Source: SHLQ01 sp964196045 (GTDB taxonomy: Bacteria; Actinomycetota; Acidimicrobiia; Acidimicrobiales; SHLQ01). Taken from it: DNA of 17,092 nucleotides. Below the pieces are notes generated by a model that had not been told where the DNA came from, ran no database searches, and saw only the letters and a list, made by a program, of their open reading frames with translations. A program made the position numbers and the translations under genes. Location of the stretch: NCBI GenBank assembly GCA_964196045.1, contig CAXMRH010000319.1:1-17092 (forward strand), given 5' to 3'. Shown piece after piece: positions 6,276-14,899 of the stretch; within the stretch, counting starts at the first letter, position 1, and each line of letters starts with the position of its first letter.

Positions 6276-9200
6276 CCGGGCCGATCCAGGTGAGTCCTTT
6301 GTATGCCTTGACGAAACCGTGGCTCGTGAGGGTGCTCGACAACGGCGACTCTGAGTGCGGGGCACCATCAATCTTTGCGATCTCGAGGGTTCGCAACAAC
6401 TTGGATCGCACCAGTTCCTTGAGGGCATCCACCCAGACATCCGAATCTGATGCCATCGGAAAGCTCACCAAGCTTTTGGCGCCGCGCTCGACGAACACCG
6501 CTGGATGCCCGTCAACAAGCACGACGTGTGCGCCCGCAACGCGGGCGGGGCGGCCATTCGATTCCGGCCAACGCAACGAGGCGCCATACGGCTGAGCCGG
6601 GTCGGTGGCTGCGAGTACGACGACATCGGCGTCATCGAAATCAGACGTGGATGAGCGGATTCGGTCCACCGCGCCAGGAAGAGCGAACTGCGCGGCCCCG
6701 AGGCCTTCCACGAAATAGCCGCGACGAAGATCGCCCCGCTCCTCAAGCGCTTTGAGTACTGGATACACCCCGGCAAAACCCCCGGTGATGCCTTCGCCGA
6801 GCGCAGCTTCGCGCGTCAACACCCCATACCGCTCGACCAATTGCAGCGCCTGAGCTGTGGCGCGCCGGGTGCTCGTCGGCTCCGGGGCGAGAAGCTGCGA
6901 CACGAGCGACCATCGCCCCGCCGCCTGAGGTGGTCCGGATGCTCGCACCTGGCCTACCCGAGGACGGCGCCGAGCCTGTCGTGACCCAGCTCGAGTCTTC
7001 CTTCCGACGAAAGCACGCACCGGCGCCAAAGAATCATTGGTGAGCTCCCCTGCCCAGACCAGGTCCCACAGAGCGGTCAGGACTTCCCCATCGGTGAAGT
7101 GCAGATCGCCCTCATTTGCGGATGCCACAAGCTCGTGCCAGAACGAGGCGCCACCTCGGTCGAGTCGCGCCCGAAGGAGCTCATGGACCGGATCGGCAGG
7201 CGGCTCTGGATTGGCCGTTACTAGAAGGCTCACCTGGTCCCGAAACGCCAACCGGATTCGACCGTCGTTCGCTCCGATGGCGCCCGCGCCGATCCACACG
7301 ACCTCGCCTGACGTGGAGAGCGCATCGAGGTCGCTCGGCCGGTATTCCGCCATGCGAGCAGGAAGAATGGATCGCTCGAGGACCGACGCGGGAAGAGCGG
7401 CGCCCTGCAACACGCCAATCACTTCGGCGAGACCGTCAGGGCCCCGCCTTTTCACCCCCACCCCTTGCCAGTTCGGGAGGAAACGCCCAAGAGCATGGGC
7501 TTCGACGGGCGCAATTTCCGCCCGCATCGCGGCCAAGGAGCGGCGTCGCAACTGGCGCAGCACCGCATCGTCGACCCATTCACGCGTCGTTCCATCTGGC
7601 CGGAACTCACCTCGGATGATGGAGCCCGCGTTCGCCAGCCGGTCGAGGACCTCGTGAGCACGGGCGGCGGAGACCGCGTATCGCTCGGCGAACTGCTCGG
7701 TGATGAACGGCCCGTGCGTGCGTGCGAATCGAATGGCCAGATCGCCGATCGGGTCATCCACGCTGTCCGTGTATGCCGCAGGGAGACCGACAGGAACCGC
7801 CACACCAACGGCATCCCTCAGCCGGCCAGCGTCTTCCGACGCGGCAAATCTGCGTGTCGTACCAATTCCTACCTCGATGACCCGCAGGTCAGCAAGCAAC
7901 GTCTCGAGCGCACCGTCGACATCGACCGCCTCGATACATCGAGCATCAATCTCGTGTTTGTCGAGCGGACCGAGCAGACGCAGGAGATCGTGCAACTCGT
8001 CGGGGTCTCGCGCCCGACGACCGTCGACGAGTCGCTGCAATTCGAGCTCCACGTCCGCGATAACTCCGGGATCGAGCAGTTCTCGAAGCTCTTCGGCACC
8101 GAGAAGATCGCGAAGGAGTCCACGGTCCAACGAAAGAGCCGCGGCTCGACGTTCGGCGAGAGGCGCGTCGCCCTCGTACATGTAGACCGCTATCCAGCCG
8201 AACAACAGTGACTGCGCAAAGGGCGATGCTCGTGGAGTCTCAACAGAGACCATTCGGATCGATCGATCAGCCAGACCCTGGAGCACACCCCGAAGAGCAG
8301 GTACGTCGAACACATCGTTCAGACACTCACGGGTCGCCTCCAAGAGAATCGGGAAGCTTGGATACTTCGAGGCAACGCGTAAAAGATCCGCCGAACGCTG
8401 ACGCTGCTGCCACAACGGCGTTCGTTGATCTGGACGCCACCTCGGCAGCAGGAGCGAACGCCCCGCACACTCTCGAAAGCGACTCGCGAAGAGAGAACTT
8501 CCAGGTAATTCCGCAACGACCGCTTCTTCGATGTCTTCGGGTTCGATACGCAGATCATCCAGGGCGATGTCGTCGGCTGATTCCGGGAGGCGAATGACGA
8601 TGCCGTCGTCCGACCACATCATTTCAACATCCATTCCCCACTGCTCGGCAAGCTTGGCCCGCAACGCCATACCCCACGGAGCGTGGACCTGGGCACCGAA
8701 CGGAGAAAGCAAACACACCCGCCAGTCCCCGATCTCATCGCGGAACCGCTCGACGACGATCGTTCGATCCGACGGCACCACGTCCGTGGCGTCACGCTGA
8801 TCGGCGATGTAGTGCAGCACATTCTGTGCGGCCAGCGGGTCCAGCCCATGTGTGCCCGTAAGCCTTGCAAGTGCAGTCTTCTCCGTAGCCTCACTGATCT
8901 CGCGAACGAACTCTCCCAGCGCTCGGCCAAGCTCGATTGGCCGACCCGGACCATCTCCATGCCAGAACGGCATCTTTCCTGGTTCCCCTGGCGCTGGCAC
9001 GACCACGACGCGATCGTGCGTGATGTCCTCGATTCGCCACGTGGACGCACCGAGGAGAAAGGTCTCACCAGGTCTCGATTCATAGACCATCTCCTCGTCG
9101 AGCTCGCCGACGCGGGTGCCATCTGGCAGGAACACACCGAAGAGACCGCGGTCAGGAATCGTCCCTGCATTCGTGACCGCCAGGCGTTGCGCGCCGGCTC

Positions 9201-10917
9201 GGCTCCGAATCGTTCCCCCGACGCGGTCCCAGACGATGCGTGGTCGAAGTTCCTTGAATTCCTCGGACGGGTAGCGCCCGGACAACAGGTCGAGCACGCT
9301 GTCGAGAACATCGTCCGACAGCTCCGCGAAGTTCGCGGCGCCCCTGATCGTGGCTGTGAGTTCGGAGAGATCCCAGTCTTCGAGTGCCGTCATCGCCACG
9401 ATTTGTTGCGCAAGTACATCGAGGGGATTTCGCGGATACCGCGTCTCCTCGATCTGTCCGGAGAGCATTCGCTCCACGACAACGGCGGTCTCGAGCAAAT
9501 CTGATCGATGTTTCGGGAAGATCTTGCCGATCGAGGTTGCGCCAACTTGGTGACCTGCTCGGCCGACACGTTGAAGACCGCGACTCACGGCTCCGGGAGA
9601 CTCGACCTGTACAACGAGGTCGACGGCCCCCATGTCGATGCCGAGCTCCAAGGAGCTCGTGGCCACGATCGCCCGGATCTGGCCCTGTTTGAGCTGATCT
9701 TCGATGTCGAGGCGTTTCGCCTTCGACAACGATCCATGATGCGCGGCGATTCGCGGGATCTCCCGGAGCTGCGCTCCTCCAGCGGTCGCAAGCCGTCGCT
9801 CCGCTCCTTGATGCTCGGCTGCTGCGCCGGAGGCGCCGTCCGGTGCTGGCGTCCCCTCGTGCGTATATCTACCGTCGTTGGTCTGTTGAGCGCCGGAGGG
9901 ACGGAGGCGCGGGGAGTCGGCTATCGGAGCCGCATCGGCGGAGCCGAGTGCGGGATGTGACTCTTCGTCCCACATGTCGTTGAGGTGCGCGGCGAGGCGT
10001 TCGGCCAGTCGCCGAGAGTTCACGAAGACGATCGTTGATTTGTGCTTCTGAATCTGTTCGAGGATTCGAGGATGGACCGATGGCCAGATGCTGGACCGGG
10101 CCGTCTCACTCGAAGAGGGGCCGTCGCCGGGCTCTTCGATGCCGCGCCCAGGATCGGCCATGTCTTCAACGGGAACGATGACCTCAATGTCCATGTTGGC
10201 CGGTGCTCCGGCGTCGATGACCTCCACGTTGCGCCACGTCGAAACACCATCTTTTTGGCTTTTGCCTCCTAGGAACCGCGCGATTTCGTCAAGGGGCCGT
10301 TGTGTTGCAGACAGGCCGATCCGCTGCACTGGCTTGCCCACGAGATATTCGAGGCGTTCGAGCGTAAGGGCCATGTGCGCCCCACGCTTCGTGCCGGCCA
10401 CAGAGTGAATCTCATCGATGATCACGGCATCCACGTTCTTCAACGTGTCCCGTGCGGCTGAGGTGAGCATCAGATAGAGGGATTCCGGCGTGGTGATCAG
10501 TAGATCAGGCGGATTCCTCACGAGCTTCCGGCGTTGGTCTGCAGGTGTGTCACCCGTCCGCATGCCAACGGTCGGCACGTGTACGGGAGACCCGATCCGT
10601 TCACCTGCAAGGGTGATTCCTCGCAGTGGGGCACGGAGGTTCTTCTCGACATCCACGGCAAGGGCTCGCAAGGGCGAAATGTAGAGAAGCCGCGTTCGTG
10701 CTTCGCGCTCTGGAACGGGTGCCGTCATCAGCCGGTCGAGGCCCCAGAGGAACGCCGCAAGTGTCTTGCCCGAGCCGGTCGGCGAGAGAATCAGCGTGTT
10801 CTCGCCGGAGGCGATGGCGGGCCATCCGAGGCGTTGTGGTGGGGTCGCATTCGCAAAGGACGTCTCGAACCATGTGCGAACCGGTTCCGAGAATTGTTTC
10901 AGTGGCTCATCCGACAC
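6265..10917 (-). CDS. lhr: Lhr-type ATP-dependent DNA helicase
   Basis: This is a 1550-residue superfamily 2 helicase of the long Lhr family, whose known members are about 1500 residues and translocate 3' to 5' on single-stranded DNA, unwinding DNA or RNA:DNA duplexes in repair. Motifs are Walker A SPTGSGKT (45-52), DEIH (168-171), SAT (203-205), motif IV around TIVFVNSRR (295-303), motif V ATSSLELGIDMG (419-430) and motif VI QRVGRAGHQ (449-457). The winged-helix and Lhr-core domains follow to about residue 870. The remaining roughly 680 residues are the Lhr C-terminal region with further winged-helix folds. Residues about 315-385, between motifs IV and V, are a Gly/Ala/Pro/Ser-rich insert that looks disordered. 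The start is GTG 10917. There is no ribosome binding site, but TACCGT lies exactly 7 nt upstream, fitting a leaderless mRNA. The gene stands alone on its strand. Confidence 0.96.
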   Translation of the reverse strand: MSDEPLKQFSEPVRTWFETSFANATPPQRLGWPAIASGENTLILSPTGSGKTLAAFLWGLDRLMTAPVPEREARTRLLYISPLRALAVDVEKNLRAPLRGITLAGERIGSPVHVPTVGMRTGDTPADQRRKLVRNPPDLLITTPESLYLMLTSAARDTLKNVDAVIIDEIHSVAGTKRGAHMALTLERLEYLVGKPVQRIGLSATQRPLDEIARFLGGKSQKDGVSTWRNVEVIDAGAPANMDIEVIVPVEDMADPGRGIEEPGDGPSSSETARSSIWPSVHPRILEQIQKHKSTIVFVNSRRLAERLAAHLNDMWDEESHPALGSADAAPIADSPRLRPSGAQQTNDGRYTHEGTPAPDGASGAAAEHQGAERRLATAGGAQLREIPRIAAHHGSLSKAKRLDIEDQLKQGQIRAIVATSSLELGIDMGAVDLVVQVESPGAVSRGLQRVGRAGHQVGATSIGKIFPKHRSDLLETAVVVERMLSGQIEETRYPRNPLDVLAQQIVAMTALEDWDLSELTATIRGAANFAELSDDVLDSVLDLLSGRYPSEEFKELRPRIVWDRVGGTIRSRAGAQRLAVTNAGTIPDRGLFGVFLPDGTRVGELDEEMVYESRPGETFLLGASTWRIEDITHDRVVVVPAPGEPGKMPFWHGDGPGRPIELGRALGEFVREISEATEKTALARLTGTHGLDPLAAQNVLHYIADQRDATDVVPSDRTIVVERFRDEIGDWRVCLLSPFGAQVHAPWGMALRAKLAEQWGMDVEMMWSDDGIVIRLPESADDIALDDLRIEPEDIEEAVVAELPGSSLFASRFRECAGRSLLLPRWRPDQRTPLWQQRQRSADLLRVASKYPSFPILLEATRECLNDVFDVPALRGVLQGLADRSIRMVSVETPRASPFAQSLLFGWIAVYMYEGDAPLAERRAAALSLDRGLLRDLLGAEELRELLDPGVIADVELELQRLVDGRRARDPDELHDLLRLLGPLDKHEIDARCIEAVDVDGALETLLADLRVIEVGIGTTRRFAASEDAGRLRDAVGVAVPVGLPAAYTDSVDDPIGDLAIRFARTHGPFITEQFAERYAVSAARAHEVLDRLANAGSIIRGEFRPDGTTREWVDDAVLRQLRRRSLAAMRAEIAPVEAHALGRFLPNWQGVGVKRRGPDGLAEVIGVLQGAALPASVLERSILPARMAEYRPSDLDALSTSGEVVWIGAGAIGANDGRIRLAFRDQVSLLVTANPEPPADPVHELLRARLDRGGASFWHELVASANEGDLHFTDGEVLTALWDLVWAGELTNDSLAPVRAFVGRKTRAGSRQARRRPRVGQVRASGPPQAAGRWSLVSQLLAPEPTSTRRATAQALQLVERYGVLTREAALGEGITGGFAGVYPVLKALEERGDLRRGYFVEGLGAAQFALPGAVDRIRSSTSDFDDADVVVLAATDPAQPYGASLRWPESNGRPARVAGAHVVLVDGHPAVFVERGAKSLVSFPMASDSDVWVDALKELVRSKLLRTLEIAKIDGAPHSESPLSSTLTSHGFVKAYKGLTWIGPERR

Positions 10918-10924
10918 GCCGATA

Positions 10925-10930
10925 ACGGTA
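10925..10930 (-). promoter_or_regulatory. leaderless -10 box for lhr
   Basis: On the minus strand TACCGT (TANNNT) is followed by 7 nt and then the GTG start of lhr. This is the standard geometry of leaderless actinobacterial promoters, and no Shine-Dalgarno sequence competes with it. No good -35 hexamer is visible. Confidence 0.45.
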
Positions 10931-11099
10931 CTGTCACCGCCGCTGCAACGTCCTTGGACTCTCCAGAATTCAGGACTTCTGACCTACACATCTTCAGAGA
11001 GCTGCGAGCCGATAGCAATGCGGTGGCGCTTCGCTCGAACCTCCGAAGACGGACGTCGGTGACCGATCGCGAACGGGCCGGCCGAGATGATGGCCACTC

Positions 11100-11603
11100 A
11101 GATGGATCGCAGTTCTCACTGAACTACCAAAACGGCAACCGCCCGGTGGAGTACATCGATTCGACCGCCGGACAGATCTACTACGCAACTCGCAGTGCAT
11201 CATCGGCCTGGGGCATTCGTCCATCTTCTACTCATTCAACCCGATCGGGGTCTCTGCCTGTGTCGAAGTGTCGGTGACGACGGAGATCCTGCCGTGCACG
11301 TGCGCCGACAAGTCGAACAAATGGGGCGAAGTGCGCATGCCTGTCGAGTTGATGGCCAAGGTCGATGACATCTACGCCACGGTCTCGTCGACCGCAGGTG
11401 GCGCAGCATTGCCAGGGCTCAACGCCGTCGATCTCGTGGCAACAGGCGGTGTACTCGATCTCGGAACTGTCGATCCGTCGTACAACAGGCTCTTCTTGAC
11501 GCTCGAAGTGGATGCGAAGCTCGATATTGACGGAGTACCCGTGTGGACTCCACCCATCACCGCCGACCTTGCGCTGATCGTTCAGCTGACCTTGTCCAAC
11601 TGA
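11100..11603 (+). pseudogene. apparently frameshifted unrecognised gene
   Basis: The 3' part is open from GTG 11268 to TGA 11601-11603, 111 residues, with strong G/C third-position bias. That bias extends upstream in the same frame to about 11190 with no start codon. Upstream of that point the coding-like signal moves to the frame reading QFSLNYQNGNRPVEYIDST and then GQIYYA. A missing base near 11187 would join the two into one protein. Without the repair, the intact part is only 11268-11603. The rest of the interval 10918-11100 holds the lhr promoter and no clear start for this gene. No homologue is recognised; the protein contains CTC and a hydrophobic C-terminus (LALIVQLTL). It could be a broken gene, a sequencing error or a programmed shift. 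Confidence 0.45.
11268..11603 (+). CDS. hypothetical protein, intact 3' reading frame
   Basis: This is the largest intact frame of the region, 111 residues starting at GTG 11268. No ribosome binding site precedes it, and in-frame sequence upstream also looks coding, so this start is probably an artefact of a truncated frame. ATG 11337 is another possible start. The sequence has alternating hydrophobic and polar residues suggesting beta-strands (for example LFLTLEVDAKLDIDG), with no catalytic motif or signal peptide. It is convergent with helD. The function is unknown. Confidence 0.5.
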   Translation: MSVTTEILPCTCADKSNKWGEVRMPVELMAKVDDIYATVSSTAGGAALPGLNAVDLVATGGVLDLGTVDPSYNRLFLTLEVDAKLDIDGVPVWTPPITADLALIVQLTLSN

Positions 11604-11606
11604 GAT

Positions 11607-11627
11607 CTCGGTATCTACACATCCGAG
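11607..11627. terminator. weak inverted repeat between convergent genes
   Basis: CTCGG (11607-11611) and CCGAG (11623-11627) are complementary around an 11-nt spacer, between the stop of the hypothetical gene and the end of helD. The stem is short and there is no T tract, so terminator function is a weak guess. Confidence 0.2.
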
Positions 11628-11645
11628 TTGCGCGAGGAGCTAGGG

Positions 11646-13706
11646 CTACCGCAGTACGTCTGGCAGTGGTTCGCTGTGCAGAATTCCCACACGCTTTGTC
11701 GCCCGAGTGAGTGCCACGTACAAGGCACGCATCCCCTGGCGTTCCTCAGCCACGATCCGCGCCGGTTCGATCACCAGGGACGCGTCGACCTCGAGGCCCT
11801 TCACCAACTGCACCGGAACAATGGTCACCTGACGATCGAGGCCAGAACGTGTGGCCCCACCAAAGGGCACCCCAGCCTCGCGCAGGGCAGCGGTCATGGG
11901 CTCCAACAGTGAACGCGGCACGATGATCGTGAGATTGCCTGCGTCGATCTCGGCAAGCTCGGCGCGAATAGCCTCTGGCAACGCACGAGCGAGATCCGGT
12001 ACATGTCGGACCACTGGCTCTGCACCCTCGTTCCTGATCGCAACGGGAGGGGTGAGGCCCGGCGCCGCGGCCGAGAGCACCTTGGCCGCAAGTGCCATGG
12101 CAGGCGCCGGAATTCTGTAACCGGTCGTCAGTTCGCGCCGCTCAGGTTCACGCTTCTGCGGCAGCTCGTCGATGATGGCTTCCCAGGAGTGGCGTTCCCA
12201 CGATCCTGTCGCCTGAGCGATATCTCCCACGATTGTCATCGAACCGTTGAGCGACCTTCGAGCGACCATTCGAAGCTCCATCGGAGACAGGTCCTGTGCT
12301 TCGTCGATGACGATGTGTCCGTACGTTCGCATCTCGTCTTGGTCCCGTTTGCCCGGACGAGCGCCGAGCATGAATCTCGACTCGTCGAGCAACGGAGCGT
12401 CGGTGAACGCCCAGAGCACAAGTTCGACGTGCATGGAGGTGTCGTGTCGAAGCGCATCGAGTTGCTCGTCGGTGAAGAGTCCGCGTGCTGCTGCGGCCAA
12501 GAGACCTGGACTCCGAAAGAGATCGTGCAAGAGCTGCGCTGGTGTGAGAACGGGCCACATCCATTCCAGGGTCTCCCGGAGCGGAAGCGTGTACCGGAGT
12601 TGATCGCGGACGGCTTCGGAATCGACTTCCTCACGTGCGCTGTTGGCGAGGGCCGCGAACACCTCGTTCTCGACATACTTGCGCGCCGCGTTGTGCGTTC
12701 GGTAGCGATGCTGGGCTTCCTTCACGATCTGTTGGCTCTCGAACACCGTCAGCCGGAGATTCTGCAGGCCGAAACCGATGACGAGATCCGATCGGAGGCT
12801 ACGTTGACGCTGACGCACCGAACGTCGGATCACGTCGACCATACGAAGGTCACCTTTGACCGCGGCTGCGTCCTCGGTGTCGAGCCGATCCGTCCGAACA
12901 CGTGGAACGACCAGGTCGCTCAACACTGCGAGACGGACACCTGCCTCACCGAGCGAAGGGAGCACCTGTTCGATGTAGGCGAGGAAAAGGCGGTTCGGAC
13001 CGAGGATCAGGACACCCTGGTCTTGTAGCGGGAACCGATGGGAGTAGAGCAAGTACGCAGCCCGATGAAGCGCAACGACCGTCTTGCCGGTCCCTGGGCC
13101 ACCTTGCACGACCAGCAGGCCGTGTAGCGGCGCTCGAATGATCTCGTCTTGCTCGCCTTGGATCGTGGCGACGATGTCACCGAGCCGGCCGGTCCGTGCA
13201 GTTTCGAGCGCCGTGATCAGAGCGCCGTGACCCTGGATTCCCCCGGCGGCCGCCTGCGCATCAAGCCGATCGAGGTCTCCGAAGAACTCGTCATCGATAT
13301 CGAGCAGCGTGTGGTGACGGGTCGCAAAGTGACGACGTCGTTCCAGTCCGAGGGGCTCGGCACCAGTGGCCCGGTAGAACGGCTCGGCAGCCGGTGCGCG
13401 CCAGTCGACAACCACGGGGTCCTGCGATCGGTCCCACACGCCGACCCGGCCGATGTAAAGGGAATCACCGAACACTTCGTCGTGATCGATCCGCCCAAAA
13501 ACGAGGGACGCATCGCCGATGTCCAGTTGATTCAGGCGGTCGACGATGTTTTCCGTGAACGCCTCACGCTCGAAACGAGCCTGGTTTGTACCACCTGCAC
13601 CGACCTCAAGATTCGAGGAAAGCCTGCGCGCGAGCTCGCGCGCGTCTTCTACACACGCATAGGCGTGGTCTAGGTACTTTTGCTCCGCTGCAAGATCGGG
13701 ATGAAT
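11646..13706 (-). CDS. helD: HelD-type RNA polymerase recycling helicase-like ATPase
   Basis: The protein belongs to the UvrD/Rep-like HelD family, which uses ATP to free stalled RNA polymerase from nucleic acid. With a start at ATT 13706 it is 686 residues. The N-terminal part holds the coiled-coil arm (HPDLAAEQKYLDHAYACVED onward) and then LVFGRIDHDEVFGDSLYIGR near residue 70, the usual HelD junction. Walker A GGPGTGKT is about 202-209, DEAQD 468-472, GDIAQATG 494-501 and motif VI ALTRATKR about 665-672. Family members are usually about 690-760 residues. There is no ATG, GTG or TTG in this frame between the TGA upstream and GTG 13475. GTG 13475 would delete about 77 conserved residues. ATT 13706 has GGAG 7 nt upstream and gives the usual start HPDLAAEQ. 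It is divergent from hemE, with a possible -10 TATCAT at 13761-13766. Confidence 0.93.
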   Translation of the reverse strand: MHPDLAAEQKYLDHAYACVEDARELARRLSSNLEVGAGGTNQARFEREAFTENIVDRLNQLDIGDASLVFGRIDHDEVFGDSLYIGRVGVWDRSQDPVVVDWRAPAAEPFYRATGAEPLGLERRRHFATRHHTLLDIDDEFFGDLDRLDAQAAAGGIQGHGALITALETARTGRLGDIVATIQGEQDEIIRAPLHGLLVVQGGPGTGKTVVALHRAAYLLYSHRFPLQDQGVLILGPNRLFLAYIEQVLPSLGEAGVRLAVLSDLVVPRVRTDRLDTEDAAAVKGDLRMVDVIRRSVRQRQRSLRSDLVIGFGLQNLRLTVFESQQIVKEAQHRYRTHNAARKYVENEVFAALANSAREEVDSEAVRDQLRYTLPLRETLEWMWPVLTPAQLLHDLFRSPGLLAAAARGLFTDEQLDALRHDTSMHVELVLWAFTDAPLLDESRFMLGARPGKRDQDEMRTYGHIVIDEAQDLSPMELRMVARRSLNGSMTIVGDIAQATGSWERHSWEAIIDELPQKREPERRELTTGYRIPAPAMALAAKVLSAAAPGLTPPVAIRNEGAEPVVRHVPDLARALPEAIRAELAEIDAGNLTIIVPRSLLEPMTAALREAGVPFGGATRSGLDRQVTIVPVQLVKGLEVDASLVIEPARIVAEERQGMRALYVALTRATKRVGILHSEPLPDVLR

Positions 13707-13760
13707 GACGACGCTCCGAGAATTTCCGCTTGCCGCGAGCGGCAGATTGGGGGGTTGTCA

Positions 13761-13766
13761 ATGATA
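13761..13766 (-). promoter_or_regulatory. possible -10 box for helD
   Basis: On the minus strand TATCAT (TANNNT) lies about 54 nt before the proposed ATT start, giving a 5' leader of about 47 nt that would contain the GGAG ribosome binding site. No matching -35 hexamer at the usual distance is visible. The call rests on the hexamer and its position in the divergent helD/hemE region. Confidence 0.28.
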
Positions 13767-13809
13767 TCCGGCGGCTGTCGCAACCCCATCGGTCCCAATC
13801 GGCTCGCCA

Positions 13810-13815
13810 TACGCT
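13810..13815 (+). promoter_or_regulatory. leaderless -10 box for hemE
   Basis: TACGCT (TANNNT) is followed by exactly 7 nt and the GTG start of hemE at 13823. AGGA immediately before the GTG is too close to serve as a ribosome binding site. The geometry is the one used for leaderless transcripts in actinobacteria. Confidence 0.48.
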
Positions 13816-13822
13816 GTAGGAC

Positions 13823-14899
13823 GTGACCGCTCGTCCCGACTCTCCGTTTCTCGCTGCCTGCCAAAGCCTCCCGCATGAAGTGACTCCGGTCTGGTTCATG
13901 CGCCAAGCCGGTCGGTCCCTCCCGGAATACCTGGAAATCCGTGGCGAAGGAAGCATCAACGACGCGATAGCAAACCCCGATCTGGCGACAGAGATCACGA
14001 TGCAGCCGGTCCGGCGTTACGGCGTAGACGCCGCGATCTTGTACTCCGACATCGTGACCCCCGTACATGCCATTGGCTTCGGAATGGACGTGGTGCCCGG
14101 CGTTGGCCCAGTGGTCGAATCGCCATTCCGTTCCGGTGATGATCTTGGCCGGCTCCGGCCGCTCGATGCCGAAGTCGATACGCCGTATGTGTTGGAGACC
14201 ATCGACAACCTCGTGGCCGAACTCGACATCCCACTGATCGGGTTCGCAGGGGCGCCATTCACCGTTGCCAGTTACCTCATTGAGGGCCGCCCATCGCGCA
14301 CCTATCACAACACCAAGGTGATGATGAAGACTCACCCGGAGTTGTGGTTTGCACTCATGGACCGCCTCGCTGACCTCGCGATCGCTTCGCTCGAATCGCA
14401 GGTCGCCCACGGCGCGGAGGCCATTCAGCTGTTCGATTCTTGGGCTGGCTCGCTGTCGGCGAACGACTACGAGCGTTATGCCATGCCGTCGAGCGCCAAG
14501 GTTCTCGAGGCCATCGGAGCGACCGGAGTCCCACGGATCCACTTCGGGGTGGGAACCGGAGAATTGCTCGGCCTCATGGCCGAAGCAGGGGCCGATGTCG
14601 TCGGGGTCGATTGGCGAACGCCTCTTGGCGAAGCGCGGACTCGAGTGCCCGCCGACCGAGCCCTGCAGGGAAACCTCGACCCTGCGATTCTCGGAGCGCC
14701 GTGGGAGATCGTCGCCGCCGAGGTGGACGCGGTTCTCGAAAGTAATGCGGGACATCCTGGTCACATCTTCAACCTTGGGCACGGCGTCACGCCTGATACT
14801 GATCCCCACATCCTGGAGCGCGTCGTCGAGCGCGTACACAATCATCGGACTGAGCAGCATCGGACTGAGCAGCATCGGACTGAGGAGCAACATGACTAA
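13823..14899 (+). CDS. hemE: uroporphyrinogen decarboxylase
   Basis: HemE removes four carboxyl groups from uroporphyrinogen III to give coproporphyrinogen III, a cytosolic step of haem synthesis. The 358-residue length fits the family. Signature 1, PVWFMRQAGRSLPEY, is at about residues 22-36 and supplies the substrate-binding Arg residues. YSDIVTPV contains the catalytic Asp, and signature 2 is GFAGAPFTVASYLIEG near 147-162. FNLGHGVTPDTDP near the end is the conserved active-site His region. The start is GTG 13823, with a leaderless promoter geometry. The last 20 residues are unusual: HRTEQ HRTEQ HRTEE, encoded by three 15-bp tandem repeats. The stop overlaps the hemY start by 8 nt, so the two are co-translated. 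Confidence 0.98.
   Translation: MTARPDSPFLAACQSLPHEVTPVWFMRQAGRSLPEYLEIRGEGSINDAIANPDLATEITMQPVRRYGVDAAILYSDIVTPVHAIGFGMDVVPGVGPVVESPFRSGDDLGRLRPLDAEVDTPYVLETIDNLVAELDIPLIGFAGAPFTVASYLIEGRPSRTYHNTKVMMKTHPELWFALMDRLADLAIASLESQVAHGAEAIQLFDSWAGSLSANDYERYAMPSSAKVLEAIGATGVPRIHFGVGTGELLGLMAEAGADVVGVDWRTPLGEARTRVPADRALQGNLDPAILGAPWEIVAAEVDAVLESNAGHPGHIFNLGHGVTPDTDPHILERVVERVHNHRTEQHRTEQHRTEEQHD
14843..14887 (+). repeat. three 15-bp tandem repeats at the hemE-hemY junction
   Basis: The unit catcggactgagcag occurs at 14843-14857 and 14858-14872, and a third copy at 14873-14887 differs by one base (c to g). It encodes HRTEQ repeats at the end of HemE. The single change turns GAGCAG into GAGGAG (14882-14887), which is the ribosome binding site for hemY, 4 nt before its ATG. 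Confidence 0.92.

Noticed and set aside
10534..11277. 247-residue plus-strand frame opposite the start of lhr
   Set aside because: The first half is antisense to lhr. Only the last part, after about 11100, looks coding, and it is treated as part of the frameshifted gene.
14349..14891. Long in-frame upstream extension of hemY
   Set aside because: It lies wholly inside hemE in another frame, has the Ser/Arg-rich composition of a shadow, and hemY has its own ATG and GAGGAG at 14892.
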